Translations under genes and position numbers: made by a program
Shown: positions 5,942-6,352 of the stretch, piece after piece
How the letters are laid out: every line of letters starts with the position of its first letter
Position numbering within the stretch: the stretch's first letter is position 1
Origin: Clostridia bacterium
Lineage (GTDB): Bacteria; Bacillota; Clostridia; Christensenellales; Pumilibacteraceae
Assembly: GCA_900767465.1 (NCBI GenBank)
Contig: CAAGAW010000025.1
Location: 1 to 6,352, forward strand
DNA length: 6,352 bases
Direction of reading: 5' to 3'
Notes under the pieces: generated by a model
Database searches by the model: none
Seen by the model: only the letters and a program-made list of their open reading frames with translations
What the model was told of the DNA's origin: nothing

Positions 5942-6316
5942 TTGTTAACGCAAACGCTAACGCGCTACATACGCAAGAACGGCATAAAAAAGGGCGGTTT
6001 ACTGTTTCCGAACGGAAAGGGCGGGAAGTACTCCCGCAACGGTCTTTACGAGTACTTAACGAAGTACTTAAAACGACACGGCTACGAACATGACGGCGTG
6101 CATATATTCCGCCATACGTTCGCGAAAATGCTTGCGACAGAGCGTTGCCAGTCAATAACGCTTGCGCGGTGTCTCCCTCATAGCACGATAACGCAAAGCG
6201 AACATTACGTAAATTTATACGGCGCGGAACTAAGGACGGCGTGCGAGCGTTTTAACCCCGCTTTTACGCACGGAAAAGCGGGCAAAACGCGAGAACAAAA
6301 ACGCGACGAAAAATAG
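5942..6316 (+). CDS. Tyrosine recombinase (integrase) C-terminal catalytic fragment, probably a 5'-truncated remnant
   Basis: The 124-residue frame encodes the last part of a phage- or ICE-type integrase. HIFRHTFA contains the HxxR pair (H54, R57). LPHSTITQSEHYVNL contains the third-position histidine (H80) and the tyrosine nucleophile (Y89). The preceding LLFPNGKGGKYSRNGLYEYLTKYLKR matches the usual linker to the second catalytic box. Missing are the N-terminal DNA-binding domain and the first catalytic arginine box, and full-length enzymes have roughly 300-400 residues. The frame stays open upstream only to 5897, after a TGA at 5894-5896. That extension reads RERRILLTQ, like the end of a KxR-type strand, so homology runs past the apparent start before it breaks. 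TTG 5942, with GGGAG 9 nt upstream, is the only plausible start and may be accidental. G to P in the usual LGHS motif is another sign of decay. It cannot catalyse recombination alone. The GPH operon promoter diverges from it upstream. Confidence 0.8.
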   Translation: MLTQTLTRYIRKNGIKKGGLLFPNGKGGKYSRNGLYEYLTKYLKRHGYEHDGVHIFRHTFAKMLATERCQSITLARCLPHSTITQSEHYVNLYGAELRTACERFNPAFTHGKAGKTREQKRDEK

Positions 6317-6341
6317 CGTTTCAAAAACAAGAGAAACGCTA
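6309..6341 (-). terminator. Intrinsic terminator for a minus-strand gene beyond the right edge
   Basis: TAGCGTTTC (6314-6322) and GAAACGCTA (6333-6341) form a perfect 9-bp stem with a 10-nt loop. Read on the minus strand the stem is followed by TTTTT (6313-6309). On the plus strand no T-run follows, so it acts best in the minus direction, for a gene entering from the right. The integrase stop codon TAG (6314-6316) lies inside the stem, so a convergent layout is implied. It might instead be an inverted repeat at the edge of the lost mobile element. Confidence 0.6.
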
Positions 6342-6352
6342 CTAAAAAAGAA

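Noticed and set aside
6026..6071. AGTACT three times within 46 bp, including AGTACTTAA twice 12 nt apart
   Set aside because: The copies encode the ordinary linker YEYLTKYLK of the integrase family. They are too short and irregular to be a regulatory or att repeat.

Overview
The window looks like chromosome from an uncultured Bacillota (Clostridia-type) bacterium. The main reasons are a complete T-box riboswitch controlling a threonyl-tRNA synthetase gene, strong AAGGAG/GGGGA-type ribosome binding sites, and textbook sigma-A promoters. Genus and species cannot be read from this sequence. Composition is moderate in GC and looks even across the window, with no obvious island boundary except the integrase fragment at the right end.

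Layout. At 1-165 there is a terminator-like hairpin from an upstream gene outside the window, an 8-bp dyad, and an extended -10 promoter. At 172-1206 (+) lies a membrane-anchored extracytoplasmic protein of unknown function that looks like a beta-propeller. At 1252-1518 (+) are a consensus promoter and a full T-box leader: specifier codon ACC, UGGAACC bulge, antiterminator and mutually exclusive terminator. At 1533-3296 (+) is thrS, encoding a short threonyl-tRNA synthetase that lacks the N-terminal TGS domain but keeps all editing and zinc residues. At 3308-3342 a strong hairpin lies between convergent genes and probably terminates both. At 3364-5737 (-) is a two-gene operon: a MelB-type (GPH family) transporter read first, then, after a 4-nt gap, an alpha/beta hydrolase of the lysophospholipase/monoacylglycerol lipase type. 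Its consensus promoter is at 5773-5801. At 5942-6316 (+) is the C-terminal catalytic end of a tyrosine recombinase with no N-terminal half, probably a relic of a mobile element. At 6309-6341 a hairpin carries a U-tract only in the minus direction, suggesting that a minus-strand gene ends there from beyond the right edge.

How the parts work together. The T-box and thrS form one feedback unit: uncharged tRNA-Thr should pair at the specifier and the UGGA bulge and let transcription run into thrS. The transporter and hydrolase are almost certainly co-transcribed and translationally coupled, which suggests uptake of a substrate that the hydrolase then cleaves, or cleavage and transport of a shared ester compound. 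The first gene and the integrase fragment show no functional link to these units.

Gene-free stretches. 1207-1251 holds only a GC-rich palindrome of uncertain meaning. 5802-5896 holds nothing I can recognise. No tRNA, rRNA, CRISPR array, complete insertion sequence or replication origin is visible. I found no clearly new multi-gene system. The best candidates for a second look are the transporter-hydrolase pair, the propeller-like protein, and the N-terminus of the TGS-less ThrRS.
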